The translations under genes were made by a program, and so were the position numbers. From Boothiomyces macroporosus (Eukaryota > Chytridiomycota > Chytridiomycetes > Rhizophydiales > Terramycetaceae), in NCBI GenBank assembly GCA_027604185.1, contig JADGKB010000064.1, positions 1 to 64,000 on the forward strand: a DNA stretch of 64,000 bases, given 5' to 3'. The notes under the pieces are model-generated. The model saw nothing but the letters and a program-made list of their open reading frames with translations. It did not search any database and was not told the DNA's origin. Of this stretch, positions 33,909 through 44,082 are shown piece after piece. Positions within the stretch are counted from its first letter, which is position 1. Each line of letters opens with the position of its first letter.

Positions 33909-35056
33909 ATGACAAAGGAAATTCGAGTATGCATAATAGGTGCAGGGGCTTCGGGATTGATTGCCGCGCACAAGTTATTACAATCAAAGATCCAATTCGA
34001 TCTCTATGAACAGAAATCTCACTTGGGTGGGGTATGGCACTACGACAACAAACCGCTTTCAAATGAAGCTCAAATTAAATCATACAATGGCTCCGCAGAA
34101 TATATTCCTGTTTACCACAACGAAGCGAATATTCCCAGTGCATTATATCCATCGCTACACACAAACTTGCCCGCAGAGTTAATGGGAATTAGGGATTATC
34201 CTTTTGAATCTGTCAAACAATTTCCTACGCATTCCATGGTATACGAGTATTTGGAAAGCTTTGCAAAAAGTAAAGGTGTATACCCGCATATCAAATTCAG
34301 CCATCAAGTGGAGAATATTACGGGTAACAAAGTTACAGTGAACGGACATGTAACGGAATATGATTATATAATGATTTGTAATGGACATTATGCTGTGCCA
34401 AAGATACCAAACATTAGGGGATTGCAAGATTTCAAAGGCAGAATCATACACTCGCAGGAATATAGAAATCCAATTGATAAATCAGTGCTAGTGGTTGGAG
34501 GATCTTTTTCTGGGAAGGATATTGCAAGGGAGCATCCAGGTTGCTACTGGTCCGTCAAAGAACCCAAAGACGGACAATTGTCAGTGGTAGAATATTTCAC
34601 TCCAGATGGATTTGTAACCAAAGAAGGCGAGTTTAAAGTTGAAAAGGTAATTTTCGCAACAGGATACAGATATTCAGTTCCATTTTGCGATTTCCTTGAT
34701 ATTCAAGATGGTAGTTTGAATTGACACAAGGCATTAATGATCTGTACTTGCACCTGCTATACAAACCAAACAAAGCGATAATGTTATTAGGGCTTCCGAT
34801 GAGCGTTGTGCCCTTTCATTTAGTAGAATACCAAGCAGAGCTCTGTGTGGCAATAATGCAAGGGCTGCAAGTTGATGTGAATGGTTTTGACTTGGATCCG
34901 CTGGAAGGTAAACCTAAACACTGGTTTGGTGCAGATCGAGAATTTATTTATTGCGATTACTTGGCTAGTCTTTATGGAGGCCCAAAAGTCCCTGAATGGA
35001 GAAAAGAATTACGAACTCATGCTGCTGCTTTACGCACAAAGCAGCTGGGCTATTGA
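33909..35056 (+). CDS. Flavin-containing monooxygenase-like protein
   Basis: Two exons with one 20-nt intron (at about 34712-34731) give 375 residues. The N terminus has the FAD site GAGASGL followed by an acidic strand end (DLYEQKSHLGGVWHYD). VVGGSFSGKDIAREH is the NADPH-binding GxGxSGxDI-type motif, and FATGYRYSVPF is the typical C-terminal FMO motif. The FMO identity motif is imperfect. At 375 residues it is shorter than usual (about 430-530); the region after DIARE is compressed, so a deletion may have removed part of the NADPH domain. Substrate unknown. Confidence 0.82.
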
Positions 35057-35156
35057 AATAAAACACTATATGTGGACCTATTATAATCTCGTGTCCTCCT
35101 ATAACCATCGCTGCATAAAAATGTAGAATTACGTTATTCGAAATCACGTAAAAAGG

Positions 35157-36020
35157 ATGCAATTAACGGACCCGCAATTTAGTTTAGTATCGCAAGTCTC
35201 CAAGATTTGCTGTGTGGTTGGTCTAGTGGGTACAGTCCTTACTCTCCCATTCTTCATAAAAGGGAAGGTTAACATCTCTACTCCAATAGGAAAGCTTACT
35301 CTCATACTATGGATCACAGACTTTCATGATGCGTTTTTCAAACTGATCACTAATACAAGTCTGCTACCGATACACAACAACCAGACACTGTGTTACCTCC
35401 AAGGAATAGAAATTTCATTTGCAAATAATCTAGATGTAATAGCAAACGGCATACTAGGGTTTTGGTCGTTTTACATGTTTATCATAGGAGGTAGGAGTCA
35501 TTTCCTGCTCGACCATCAGTGCTGTTTGGTGGTTGGAATATATAGCATCGCGACAATACTCGCCTTAATTCCACTTTTATCTGGCAAAGATAACTTGTAT
35601 TCAGGGTTAGTCTGGTGCTGGATTGATTCGAAATACCCAAACTTTCAGTTCTACACTTGTATTTTATGGTTGTGGATTATAGTATCTTTCAACACACTTT
35701 CATTTGCACTTACGTTGTATTGCATAAAGAAATGCCAAGCAGGATCACAGATTGTATTGCGGCTCTTTTTGTATCTAATTGTATTTCTACTGGTTTGGAT
35801 TCCATCAATTTTAAATCAAATTCTAGTTTTCATGTACGGCTCATCACCCCTAATATTGACCATACTTATCCACTCAATGACCCCGCTACGAGGAATGTTA
35901 CACTTTGTCAGTCTAGTAATTGTGGTGAATACTACTTCAACCAACTCACAGCAGGAAAGCAACTACCATTTAAAGTCTGTGCTATCATTTGATGAGTCAG
36001 ACTTGCTGTCTATATCGTAA
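35157..36020 (+). CDS. cAMP-receptor-like 7TM receptor, array member 6
   Basis: Intronless, 287 residues. TM3 Cys is in TLCYLQGIEISF, loop Cys in VWCWIDSKYPNFQFYTCI, TM6 LRLFLYLIVFLLVWIPSIL and TM7 TPLRGMLHFVSLVI. The segment after TM6 has lost the YRIS motif seen in the other copies (it reads LNQILVFMY), so coupling may differ. The tail is short and Asn/Ser-rich. It starts 100 bp after the FMO stop. Confidence 0.75.
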   Translation: MQLTDPQFSLVSQVSKICCVVGLVGTVLTLPFFIKGKVNISTPIGKLTLILWITDFHDAFFKLITNTSLLPIHNNQTLCYLQGIEISFANNLDVIANGILGFWSFYMFIIGGRSHFLLDHQCCLVVGIYSIATILALIPLLSGKDNLYSGLVWCWIDSKYPNFQFYTCILWLWIIVSFNTLSFALTLYCIKKCQAGSQIVLRLFLYLIVFLLVWIPSILNQILVFMYGSSPLILTILIHSMTPLRGMLHFVSLVIVVNTTSTNSQQESNYHLKSVLSFDESDLLSIS

Positions 36021-36255
36021 AATAATTAAATTGGCGTGGTCTCTTGATTGTTTGCATGTACACGTTCAAAGAGCACAGGCGGGTGAATATTCCGAACGCG
36101 TCCGAGGTATTATTTCAATACAAATTAGAATTAGAATGATAATATAATTTCTTTGAAAGTTATCCAGAGAGCTTTTATTGTCCGAATCAGGATTTCCAAG
36201 TGTCCCATCGGTTTGCCGGAATGGAAAAATATTTCTACGCGAACAAAATCTTACC

Positions 36256-37152
36256 ATGTCATTGACTGACTATCAAGGCGAGTTTGTGGTAGTTGCTTCT
36301 AGAGTAGCTAGTGGGATAGGGTTTTTTGGGGCAGTGATAACGTTACCAATGTTTATCAATGGACAACTACGTATTTCAACACCACTTGGGAAACTCACGT
36401 TTATCATTTGGCTGGCAGACTTTCAAGACTCGTTTTTCAGGTTGATATCAAACACCCCAGCATTGCCTATTCAAACAAATGAAGCAGTATGCTATTTGCA
36501 AGCGACCATAACTTCCATTGCGACGAATTGCAGCGTTACGGGAAATGCAGTAGTAGCATTCTGGGCTTTTTATCTGTTTTACATTGGCGGTAGAAATGAA
36601 ATTCTAATCAAAAACCAGACCCTAATGATAGTAGCCATATACACCTTTTCAATTGTTATGGCTTTATTTCCCATGTTTGTAGCAGAGCATATATACACAG
36701 GAACAATTTGGTGCGCTTTGAAGGCGAAATATACCGTATACCAGTTCTATACTTCGCTCTTGTGGATATGGATCGTTACAATATTCAATGTGATAAGTCT
36801 GGGATTTACTTGGTATCACATCCAAAAAAGAAGGCTAGGCTCCTTGATCATTGTCAGATTGTTTTCCTACCTGATAGTCCATGTAGTTGTGTGGACTCCA
36901 GTAGTCTGTTTCCGAATAGCTCTATACTTTTCTCCAACAGCTCCATTTTTTTTGACGTTTCTGTACTATACTGGTATCCCTGTTAAGGGAATGTTACACT
37001 ATATCTGCTTAGTGATAGGGCAGCAAATAAAGTACAGCAACTCGACAACAGATATGATGATACCATCTGGATTACCCTTGACTGAAGACGCAGCCCAGGC
37101 CTGCAATTCTTTCCAAGCAGAGACAAAAGACATCGAAGTTGGCGAAATTTAA
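36256..37152 (+). CDS. cAMP-receptor-like 7TM receptor, array member 7
   Basis: Intronless, 298 residues from ATG 36256 (MSLTDYQGEFVVVASRVAS), aligned with the starts of members 2 and 3. TM3 Cys is in VCYLQATITS, loop Cys in IWCALKAKYTVYQFYTSL (WCA instead of WCW), TM6 VRLFSYLIVHVVVWTPVVCFRIA and TM7 IPVKGMLHYICLVIG. The last intact copy of the array. An in-frame extension to 36178 has no receptor homology. Confidence 0.75.
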   Translation: MSLTDYQGEFVVVASRVASGIGFFGAVITLPMFINGQLRISTPLGKLTFIIWLADFQDSFFRLISNTPALPIQTNEAVCYLQATITSIATNCSVTGNAVVAFWAFYLFYIGGRNEILIKNQTLMIVAIYTFSIVMALFPMFVAEHIYTGTIWCALKAKYTVYQFYTSLLWIWIVTIFNVISLGFTWYHIQKRRLGSLIIVRLFSYLIVHVVVWTPVVCFRIALYFSPTAPFFLTFLYYTGIPVKGMLHYICLVIGQQIKYSNSTTDMMIPSGLPLTEDAAQACNSFQAETKDIEVGEI

Positions 37153-37486
37153 ATAAAGATAGATTATGCAAAAGTAGCATGTGGTATCCCGAGATAGTTA
37201 CCACATAAGGGACGTCTCCTAGACAGGTAATTGGATGTACAACTGCTTCACTGTAATGCTTATGTATTCAGATTAGACAATATTTCCAAGAGGGTAACTG
37301 ACCGAATGGCCAGTTTGGTATGAGGGGATAGATTCCTATCAACGAACCCAAAGGCGTAACCGCTCCTCACACAATTCCTCATTTATCTTTTCCGTATATT
37401 TTTCCATTCTCTGTGCGCTTGATGGCTGAACACTTTGTGGCCATTATCCACATTTGGGACGCTTCTTTTTCAACCACAAAAAAATT
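37153..37486. other. Spacer between receptor array and FAD oxidoreductase
   Basis: 334 bp without a gene. A 6-bp inverted repeat, GTGGTA to TACCAC with a 12-nt loop, lies at about 37181-37204, some 30 bp after the receptor 7 stop; it may be a weak hairpin in the 3' end. Nothing else was seen. Confidence 0.35.
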
Positions 37487-39095
37487 ATGAAGCAAGTAGC
37501 AGTTGTTGGGTCAGGACTTGCAGGATTATCCGTTGCGCATTTGCTATCGAAAAGCAAGAACCATCGAGTCACGATTTTTGAGAGCTCCTCAACCTGTGGA
37601 TTGGATGTTGCTTCAGTTTCAGTAGAGGACAAGGAAAACAATGAAGTCAGGATTGATGTCCCAATGCGAAGCATCAACAAAGCGTACTACCCTACTCTAT
37701 TTAAATTATTCAAACACATTGGTGTGCAAGAAAGACAAGGTGGATATGAAACTGCTTGGTCTGAATGGAAGGGAAATTCATCAAAAGGTACTCTTGGCTA
37801 ATGGTAGAGAATCCAAATACCACTTACTTTAACGCATTCCGGCCTAGAACTGAGAATTGGAGGTGTTACTATGCTTTGATTGACCCGTTCTGCAAGCCAT
37901 TGACGACCCTTTATTTTACATTTGAATTTATCCGATTGTTTTTACACACTGTATACTATTCATACACCAATGGCTTTCATTTGATTCATGGTACATTTGG
38001 AGAGTACTTGGAGAAGCACCACTTTGGAGGGGACTTTGTGACCAAATTCTTGTTGCCGTTCCTTACTGGTATGGGCACCTGCTCTTCTGATGCAATGCTC
38101 GAATATCCAGCCAGAGTCATCATGCATATGACTTCGTTGTTTGGAACTGAATTTTTCCAAACCAAAGGTGGAGTTAGAACGGTTTGCGAGAAATTGCTGT
38201 CCAATGTTTCAAATGTTAATTACAATTGCGCTGTGGTTGGTGTATGGCATTTGAAGGATGAAAACAAGGTAATTCTGCAAGACAGCATGGGGAGATTCCA
38301 CACATTTGATCATGTCATTTTCTCTACTCAAGCTAAAATTGCAAAGAATATCCTGACTGCAAACCCTCCAACCGAACTGCAAAACAGAGTTTCAACCCCA
38401 GACGCTACTCTCTTGACGTCATTGGAAACTTTTCCTTATGAACCAGTTAAAGTTATTGTTCACACTGAAGAGTCCATTATGCCTCAAGATAGAAAATTAT
38501 GGAGAGGTATCAACATTACCTGTGATGGTAAGGAGGCGATGGCAACACTTTGGATTAACTATACCCAAGATTTGCCAAAAGGTACCAAAGACTTTTTTGA
38601 ATCCTCAAGCATTTTCGTCAAACCAGAACCAATCATTCCTAAAGAAAAGATTCTTGGCCAATACACTTTCCCTCGTTCTTTTGTAACTGAAGAAAGTTGT
38701 GCTGGCTTGGATGAATTGGAAAGATTGCAAGGAAAGAACCAAATCTCATTTGTCGGCAGTTGGGCTTGGCCGGTAATTGTGATTAATCTTAGGGAATGCC
38801 GCTTCTCGAAGGATGTGTAGCCAGTGCTGTTCGATGCTCTGAACGTTTAGGATTGGAACGTCCCTGGGTTCCTGAAGGTTATGAAGCCTTGCCATGGTCT
38901 CCTGCAGACGATACCTTGGAAACTGGTATTGTTGAACGGTTTTTGAGAAATGAATTAGTGGCAAACAAGGATCAAAAATTGTCTCTATTCTCAAAGTTGT
39001 ATAACCAAATCATGATCTATTATATTGGGTTATTCATGTGGTCAACTACCACTCTCATTGGTTTGACGGTATTCAACAAAAAGAAGCTAAATTAA
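37487..39095 (+). CDS. FAD-dependent amine oxidase/desaturase-like oxidoreductase
   Basis: Three exons with two 20-nt introns give 522 residues. The FAD dinucleotide fold is at the start (VAVVGSGLAGLSVAHLL, then VTIFESSSTCG). The end, GSWAWPGMPLLEGCVASA, is the C-terminal FAD contact of the amine oxidase/phytoene desaturase superfamily and forms only after removal of the second intron. A hydrophobic segment near the C terminus (MIYYIGLFMWSTTTLIGLTVF) suggests membrane anchoring. It resembles the conserved fungal and plant FAD/NAD(P)-binding proteins of unknown substrate. The stop is 21 bp from the convergent CAP stop. Confidence 0.85.
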
Positions 39096-39116
39096 TAGAT
39101 CAATAAAAGGCGATTT

Positions 39117-40656
39117 TTATTCCTTGTGCTTTACTGCTTCAGACTCCAATTCACCATTCTTGATGACAGTCTTAAATTGTTCAGACACTGGCTTTTCAGT
39201 AAATTCTCCATTTTCAGTTGGAATCAAAATGTTCATTTCAGAAGATTTGGCACTCAAGATTTCAATATCAAGACATTCCTTGGACAAGTACAATTGGAAT
39301 CCATCAGTCTTATCTACAACTGCAGTTGGGCACTTGCCAGTAATCTGAATTTGGAGACGTTGGCAGTTAACAGCATCCAGAGTAGCGACAATGTTTTCAG
39401 CCAATAGTCCAACTTTTTTGCAGTTGTCTAAGTATAAAAGGAAAGTTACCAAGTGAAATAGCGTTAACTTTACCCATGACTTTGATTGTACTGTTTTGAC
39501 AATTGTAGATATAAACAGTGTGTTTGATTTCAGTTTGGTCAATCACAATATCATTGTTACCGTTGTAGTTTTCAACAACCCACTTGCTACCTTCAAGAGC
39601 CAACTTTGGTGGTCCTTTTGGAGCGCTATTTCCTTTAGGAGCGGAAGAAACTAAATAAAGCACCATTTACCTGGCTTTTCAACAGCTTTTACGACACTTC
39701 CAGCCCTTAGTTCAGGGTTCTTGTGTGTCATTTCTGACTTGTCCACTTTACGAAGACCAGAAGTGCCCTTGCTCAATTCGCCCAACAAATCTGCAGGGTT
39801 AGGAGCGGCAGGTTTTGAAGGAGTAGAGAAGGATTCCAATTGTGCAGCAGTTGGAGCAGGTGGTGGAGGTGGAGCTCCTCCAGCAGGCGCAGGTGCCGCA
39901 GCTCCGCCAACATCTAGAATTAGGGCTATCATTACTTGCAGACTTTGCGTCCCCTCCTTTTGGATTCCATGCAAGACCAGTGGTGTGCCATTGTTTAACA
40001 TATGCCTGCAACTCAGCAAGAATTGCCAAATAACTGTTGACCCATTCTACATGAGTAGGTTCCCTTGCTTTAGAGCCATATTACTTGTCCTTGTTATCTT
40101 TGATTACACGGTTGGCATAGAACTGGGCTGCATCTTTCATTTCTCCAATATATGGGGCAGGGGTGGGGGCAACTACTACCCATCCAAGAGCTGGAATACC
40201 ATCTGCGATGGCTGAAAGATGGTAAAATAATGGTGAAGGTCTGTTCTTGTCCTTGATTTCTGTAACTGCCATAATAGCCTTCTGCAAAGGTGAAATAATT
40301 TCTTGAAGTGTTTTATCATCTGGTTTTTTGGATACTGCTGCAATTGCAACTGCACGTTAGTATAATGTACCAATCTTTCTAGCTGCTTCAAATGCGCGTG
40401 AAACTTCATGAACCTGAAATTAATCATCCTATACTTGTTTATCAACTAATTCGCCGATTGATTTTGATTGCGTAATAAAGGATTGTAAAGAGCCAGAGAT
40501 AATTGCATCCAAAGCACTGACGGAAGGAGAGGAGGCAGCAGGGGCAGCAGCATTCCCAGCCGCTGGAGCTCCAGCTTTTTCTCCATTTGCAATAACGTCC
40601 AATCTTGCGGCTGTGGCTTCGAGTCTTTCAATTAAGCTTGCAAGTCTTGACTCCAT
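39117..40656 (-). CDS. SRV2: Adenylyl cyclase-associated protein (CAP/Srv2)
   Basis: Seven exons with six introns of 20-22 nt give 470 residues. Order of domains: N-terminal oligomerising coiled coil ([20 protein letters not shown]), an Ala-rich linker, helical folded domain ([50 protein letters not shown]), Pro-rich stretch ([14 protein letters not shown]), WH2-like region ([20 protein letters not shown]) and the C-terminal CARP beta-helix ([36 protein letters not shown]). It recycles cofilin-bound ADP-actin and links actin to Ras/cAMP signalling in fungi. This is notable next to an array of cAMP-receptor-like proteins. Confidence 0.95.
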
Positions 40657-41003
40657 TTCAGATTTGAAGGAAAATTTCGGCGCCTACTTTCAAAAGCCAA
40701 CTCGATCCTGATTCTCAAATCTACACTAGATTACAGGAACCCAGCTTTGAAAACTACCACCAGTCATTCTAAATAACCTAGGTCCATTGGAAAACGATCA
40801 TTGAAATAGCATGTTAAAGTTTGTAGAGTACCGTGTTGAAACCATGGAAATTAATGTAACTCGCATTCGATTAAATGCAATATAGTTATAGAATCATTCT
40901 TCTGTTTTTGCAATTATTTGGTTAATCACTAACGCGTAAAACAATGCACACAATCCCCATTGTTAATTTAAACAATAACGAGAGGACTTTAATAACAAAC
41001 GCT
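40657..41003. other. Spacer between CAP and DnaJ-like gene
   Basis: 347 bp without a gene. It contains ACCACCAGTCA (about 40756-40766), which recurs upstream of the DnaJ-like gene near 42518, one ACGCGT near 40932, and a short inverted repeat ATTGTT..AACAAT near 40960. Confidence 0.35.
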
Positions 41004-42485
41004 TTATTCTGGAGAAACTGCACCTTGGAATTTCTGAAATACATCACTAAGACCAGTAGTTTCGGACTGGGAATACTTTTTGAAAATCTGTGCTACAATT
41101 AATAGCCCTTCAGCTCGCTTGACTCTATCTTCAATTGGAATAGAAGAATCTTTGAATATTTTGATACATACGGATCTTAATGTTGATTCTACGTCTAGTA
41201 CGGTAAAACTCCAAAGAGTTTCTACCATACTGCCCAAACTTTCTTTGCTGATTTGCTGTTGCTCTCCTTCTTTTTGTTTTAGCTTGCTTTCTTCTTTTTT
41301 TACATTTTGGTACATTTTCACTGCATTTGATACTACTTTTACTTTGTTGGACATGACGTGTGCTGATTGAGAAAGGTTGTTCAATCCAAGCCCGGCAGTA
41401 ACACTAGACTTGAATCCTAAATAGATTTGTGATTGCTCTTCGTACACGTATCCCTAATTTAAGGCAAATATTACCAGGACACCAATCAAAGTACCACCAA
41501 ATGCGGTCGCTCCCAATTCTTTAGCTTCCGCTTCCACATGAGTCTTGAAAGCAACGTGATCTTCACTTTTATCTTCAATGTACTTGTCCAACAATTTAGC
41601 AAGATTAACTGCACACTGAACTTCTCTTTTCTTTTGCTTTAGTTTCATTTGGTGTTCAATTCTTTGCATTTGATCTAGTTGCGGATTTTCAAAAGATGCC
41701 AGCTTTTCTTGCATTGAAGCCAATTGCAATTCACCAACATAGGATTCAAAGTTTTGGCTTCCAAATATAACTTCGTACAATTGAGCGCTGTCAAACAAGT
41801 TCTTTTCATCAACAGTCCCGTTTTGATCATATGCAGCCCTAAGCTGCGGGTTTGATAGCACTTGGTAAGCATTTCCTAGTTGTTGAAACTTTTCATGGGC
41901 AGTTGGGTCATCCAAGTTTTTGTCAGGGTGTAAAGCAATCGCTTTGGTTCTGTAGGCTTTCTTGATTTCCCCACCAGTTGCGGTTGGAGCGACACCCAAG
42001 ATATCATACAACTCTGTGTTTTTAACTACTCGTTCTTGGGTTTTTCCCATTTTCGCTTCTTCCTGCTTTATTTCTTCAACTTCTTTTGGGAGGTCATACA
42101 TGTACCAAACTCTCTTTTCCTCATCCCAGATTTTCTCTGACATCTTTGAATGTATAGCTATAGGAGTGTTTACAATCCCTCTTCCAATTTGAACAATACC
42201 AGTACCAGCACCAGCCAATGTTAATCCAACCGCAGAAACCACACCCATTCCCAATCCTTTTGCGAACCCTAATGCGCCTTCTTCTTGTGCTCCGAGAACA
42301 GGAAGAGCAACCAAACTAGCAACTCCACCAGCAACACCCTTACCAATGGATTTTAGTCCAGAAGACAATCCAGCTACTGCATCCTTTGGATTCCTGGTTG
42401 AAAATATTTGTCCTAGCTGTACATTCTCATCTTCTTTGGCCGCACTGGCTAATAATTTTGCAGGTTGTTGATTGTGATTCTCCAT
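41004..42485 (-). CDS. DnaJ-like protein with DnaJ-X domain
   Basis: Two exons joined by one 21-nt intron give 486 residues from ATG 42485. The N-terminal 130 residues are Gly-rich and hydrophobic (GLKSIGKGVAGGVASLVALP, GAGTGIVQIGRGIVNTP). A J domain follows, from about residue 165 (LYDILGVAPTATGGEIKKAY, HPD in ALHPDKN, FQQLGNAYQVLSNPQLRAAYD). The rest resembles the DnaJ-X domain of fungal Caj1/Djp1 relatives (FDSAQLYEVIFGSQNFESYVGELQ). A co-chaperone of Hsp70, possibly membrane-associated; Djp1 acts in peroxisomal and mitochondrial import. The final 145 residues carry a coiled coil. Confidence 0.85.
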
Positions 42486-42707
42486 TGGCGGAACAATTTG
42501 CAAACTCCGAAATCACCACCAGTCACAGATCAACAAGTATTCGTGCCGGAAATCTAAGGAAGACGATCCAAGTCATTGCGAATCAGTGAAACGAATAGGC
42601 GGATAAATTATTTGATACAAGTTTCTCAGTAAATTATTTTAATATATTGCCGTATTGAGCTCTTTACTGTAATCTACAACTATCTAATTTCACTTTGGAG
42701 TGTGGGG

Positions 42708-43356
42708 ATGAAAACGAAGCCTCAAGCGAAAGTTGGCGAAAAAAAGAAAATGAAGGAAATAAAGTCGCTACAAGAGCTGTGTGTGCAGGTACTAAGGAGA
42801 AATGTTTCAGGTTTGGTTCTATTTAATAATTAGCATTGGCAAACTTGGAGGAAATACCAGAGCGATATTTGGTCCCAATACTACAGAGCTGTACTCCCAA
42901 ACAAGTACAATTTCCTAATATTAGTTGTACAACTTGGAAACAATGAATCCTTGGGTAATGGATACGACCGACATTATTTGGAAATCACTGCTGAAAAGGG
43001 AATACCCAATGGCGCAAATACAAGAGTCAATTTCCTGGAGAGAGACGTTTGCAAACCACAGACAGGCACAAAAAGAAAAGCAAGAGCGGATAGCCAAACG
43101 ATTGCAAGAGCTGAAAAAAGAATCGCAAGAATCCAAAGATTCTCGGAAATGTAAAGTGCTGGAGAAACCTCCAAAAGGGGTTCGAGGGTTATTTAAATCT
43201 GGGTATGGAACCAGCAAAACGACGGGTAAAGAGCGTACTGGGGTGCTGGCAAAGATACGTAAACAAATGCAAAAGGAAATTGTCTATCATAGAGTCAGTG
43301 ATCTGCCCGACAGGAAGAAAGTTACGAATTTTACTGTAAGCAAAAAGATTCATTGA
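42708..43356 (+). CDS. Elongin A-like transcription factor
   Basis: Three exons with introns at 42811-42833 (23 nt) and 42905-42924 (20 nt) give 201 residues. The start holds a BC-box (SLQELCVQVLRRNV) for binding Elongin C, followed by IPERYLVPILQSCTPKQLYNLETMNPWVMDTTDIIWKSL, the conserved F-box-like part of Elongin A, and SWRETFANHRQAQKEKQERI. The tail is basic (VLAKIRKQMQKEIVYHRV). It promotes Pol II elongation or serves as a ubiquitin-ligase adaptor for stalled Pol II. The compact size matches fungal Ela1-type proteins. Confidence 0.85.
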
Positions 43357-43649
43357 TATATACGCTAATTAAAGACTGGTAGGCTCCCATCGAATAAAGA
43401 AATCCGATATACTCGCTTGTAAATTTGTATCAGAATGAGGTTTACGAGACCAGTGACGGGAATCTATTGCGATTGTGTTGGTAATTTGCTATTGCGCGTG
43501 TTTGATGGGAACCATTCGCCTTTACAATCCAGATAATCAAAGGCCAGTCTTGCGTATAACTACTCTTTAACCCGCGCTCAGCAAGCATTCAACATAGCAT
43601 AGATGATCCCATAATTAGACATGTGACCTTTAATTTTTCCAATCTCAAA

Positions 43650-44062
43650 ATGACCCTTCAACATGTAGCAACCGATCAAGCTCCAAAAGCCATTGGCCCG
43701 TATTCCCAAGCAATAATCGCCAACGGCTTTGTATTCACTGCAGGACAAGTCGCATTCATCCCAGAAACCATGGAGCTAGTCAAAGGAGACGTGCAAGTCC
43801 AAACAAAGCAAGCCCTAACCAACCTTAAGGCAGTGCTAGCTAAAGCCGGAACTTCATTCGACCATATTGTAAAAACTACAGTGTTTTTAAAGGCAAGTTT
43901 TTGTTAATGCAGGATATGAATGATTTTGCTAAAATGAATGAAACTTACTCTGAGATGATGGGTGCTGCTAGACCAGCTAGGTCTGCTGTTGAAGTAGCTA
44001 GGTTACCTAGAGATGCACTTGTTGAAATTGAATGCGTTGCTCTCATTCCATCCAAATTGTAA
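43650..44062 (+). CDS. RidA/YjgF/Mmf1 enamine deaminase
   Basis: Two exons of a 130-residue protein. It hydrolyses reactive enamines/imines made by PLP enzymes. Signature: [57 protein letters not shown] and [27 protein letters not shown], with the conserved Arg and Glu. Joining VFLK to DMNDF needs an intron with a GC donor (43893-43912); no GT donor keeps the frame. No obvious mitochondrial presequence from this ATG. The stop is 20 bp from the convergent coiled-coil gene. Confidence 0.93.
43893..43912 (+). other. 20-nt GC-AG intron in RidA gene
   Basis: The intron begins GCAAGT and ends TTAATGCAG. The spliced protein matches the family exactly across the junction, whereas a nearby GT would give a stop. 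Confidence 0.85.
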
Positions 44063-44082
44063 GGATAATAAAAAAGAGTTTA

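Noticed and set aside
39721..40215. 164-codon plus-strand frame in the CAP region
   Set aside because: It is antisense to the Ala/Pro-rich linker and helical domain of CAP and crosses its introns.
42787..42810. Intron-like GTACTA...TTTCAG in the Elongin A gene
   Set aside because: Removing it breaks the frame and deletes part of the conserved BC-box region.
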